Below, piece after piece: positions 5,844 to 6,018 of a stretch of 6,018 bases of DNA. This stretch comes from Enterobacteriaceae bacterium (lineage in GTDB: Bacteria; Pseudomonadota; Gammaproteobacteria; Enterobacterales; Enterobacteriaceae). Numbering within the stretch: the first letter of the stretch is position 1; each line of letters opens with the position of its first letter. Both the position numbers and the translations under genes were made by a program. The stretch is from NCBI GenBank assembly GCA_022712475.1, contig JALAGK010000133.1:1-6018 (forward strand), given 5' to 3'. The notes under the pieces are model-generated. The model searched no databases, was not told the DNA's origin, and saw only the letters and a list, made by a program, of their open reading frames with translations.

Positions 5844-6018
5844 ATGCGAATTCTCGCTATCGATACCGCCACAGAGGCCTGCTCCGTGGCGCTGGAGCTG
5901 GATGACACCACCCTGAGTCATTTTGAACTTTGCCCGCGTGAACACACTCAGAGGATATTGCCCATGGTGCGCGATATCCTGAACCAGGGCGCAGTTAATT
6001 TGTCTGACATAGAAGTAC
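5844..6018 (+). CDS. tsaB: tRNA t6A threonylcarbamoyl synthesis protein TsaB, N-terminal 58 residues, cut by window edge
   Basis: The frame starts at ATG 5844 with [19 protein letters not shown] and continues [17 protein letters not shown], almost identical to E. coli TsaB (YeaZ). TsaB is a catalytically inactive ASKHA-fold partner that dimerises with TsaD and, with TsaE, transfers threonylcarbamoyl from the TsaC product onto A37 of ANN-decoding tRNAs. The first strand and phosphate-loop region (residues 2-17) is visible; the remaining ~170 residues lie outside the window. GAGG (5829-5832) is 11 bases upstream, a rather long Shine-Dalgarno spacing, but the conserved N-terminus fixes the start. 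Residues 18-24 and 48-53 differ from E. coli, as expected for surface loops in a related genus. Confidence 0.95.
   Translation, partial: MRILAIDTATEACSVALELDDTTLSHFELCPREHTQRILPMVRDILNQGAVNLSDIEV

Noticed and set aside
1..6018. Novel defence, mobile or CRISPR-like system
   Set aside because: Every coding region is a recognised conserved enterobacterial gene in its usual order; no repeats, integrase, transposase, tRNA or base composition shift was seen.

Overview
The window is ordinary chromosomal DNA from a member of the Enterobacteriaceae. Gene order and protein sequences match the sdaA-nudL-pabB-yoaH-(yoaC)-yoaB-yoaA-tsaB block of Escherichia coli K-12, as I remember it. The proteins differ from the E. 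coli ones at many positions, and yoaC is missing, so this is a related genus (Klebsiella, Enterobacter, Citrobacter or similar) rather than E. coli. I cannot name the genus from sequence alone.

Layout, left to right. Positions 1-905 (minus) hold the first two thirds of sdaA, L-serine dehydratase, cut by the window edge. Positions 906-1097 are its upstream leader and regulatory region, with three short perfect inverted repeats. Positions 1098-1676 (minus) are nudL, a CoA-diphosphatase-type Nudix hydrolase. Positions 1680-3059 (minus) are pabB, aminodeoxychorismate synthase component I; its stop lies 3 bases before the nudL start. A divergent gap with an 8-bp inverted repeat separates pabB from yoaH (3170-3352, plus), a 60-residue UPF0181 protein. 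A perfect 11-bp hairpin separates yoaH from the convergent yoaB (3386-3733, minus), a RidA-family protein. A second divergent gap leads to yoaA (3864-5774, plus), an XPD/DinG-type iron-sulfur helicase. A 69-bp gap with a 9-bp hairpin and a probable extended -10 promoter leads to tsaB (from 5844, plus), cut by the right edge.

How the genes relate. The neighbourhood is conserved housekeeping, not one pathway: PabB feeds folate synthesis, NudL degrades CoA, SdaA deaminates serine to pyruvate, the YoaB family is linked to reactive enamine/imine metabolism, YoaA acts in DNA repair, and TsaB takes part in tRNA t6A modification. pabB-nudL is a tight pair; sdaA is co-directional but has its own upstream region.

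I see no mobile element, CRISPR array, tRNA or rRNA, phage gene or new defence-like system. The most unusual signal is in the first ~55 bases: several near-invariant SdaA residues around the TNGA motif are replaced while the frame stays open. Most of the implied base changes are G:C to T:A transversions, which suggests a contig-edge sequence error or, less likely, a damaged enzyme. The other points of interest are small regulatory-looking repeats between genes.
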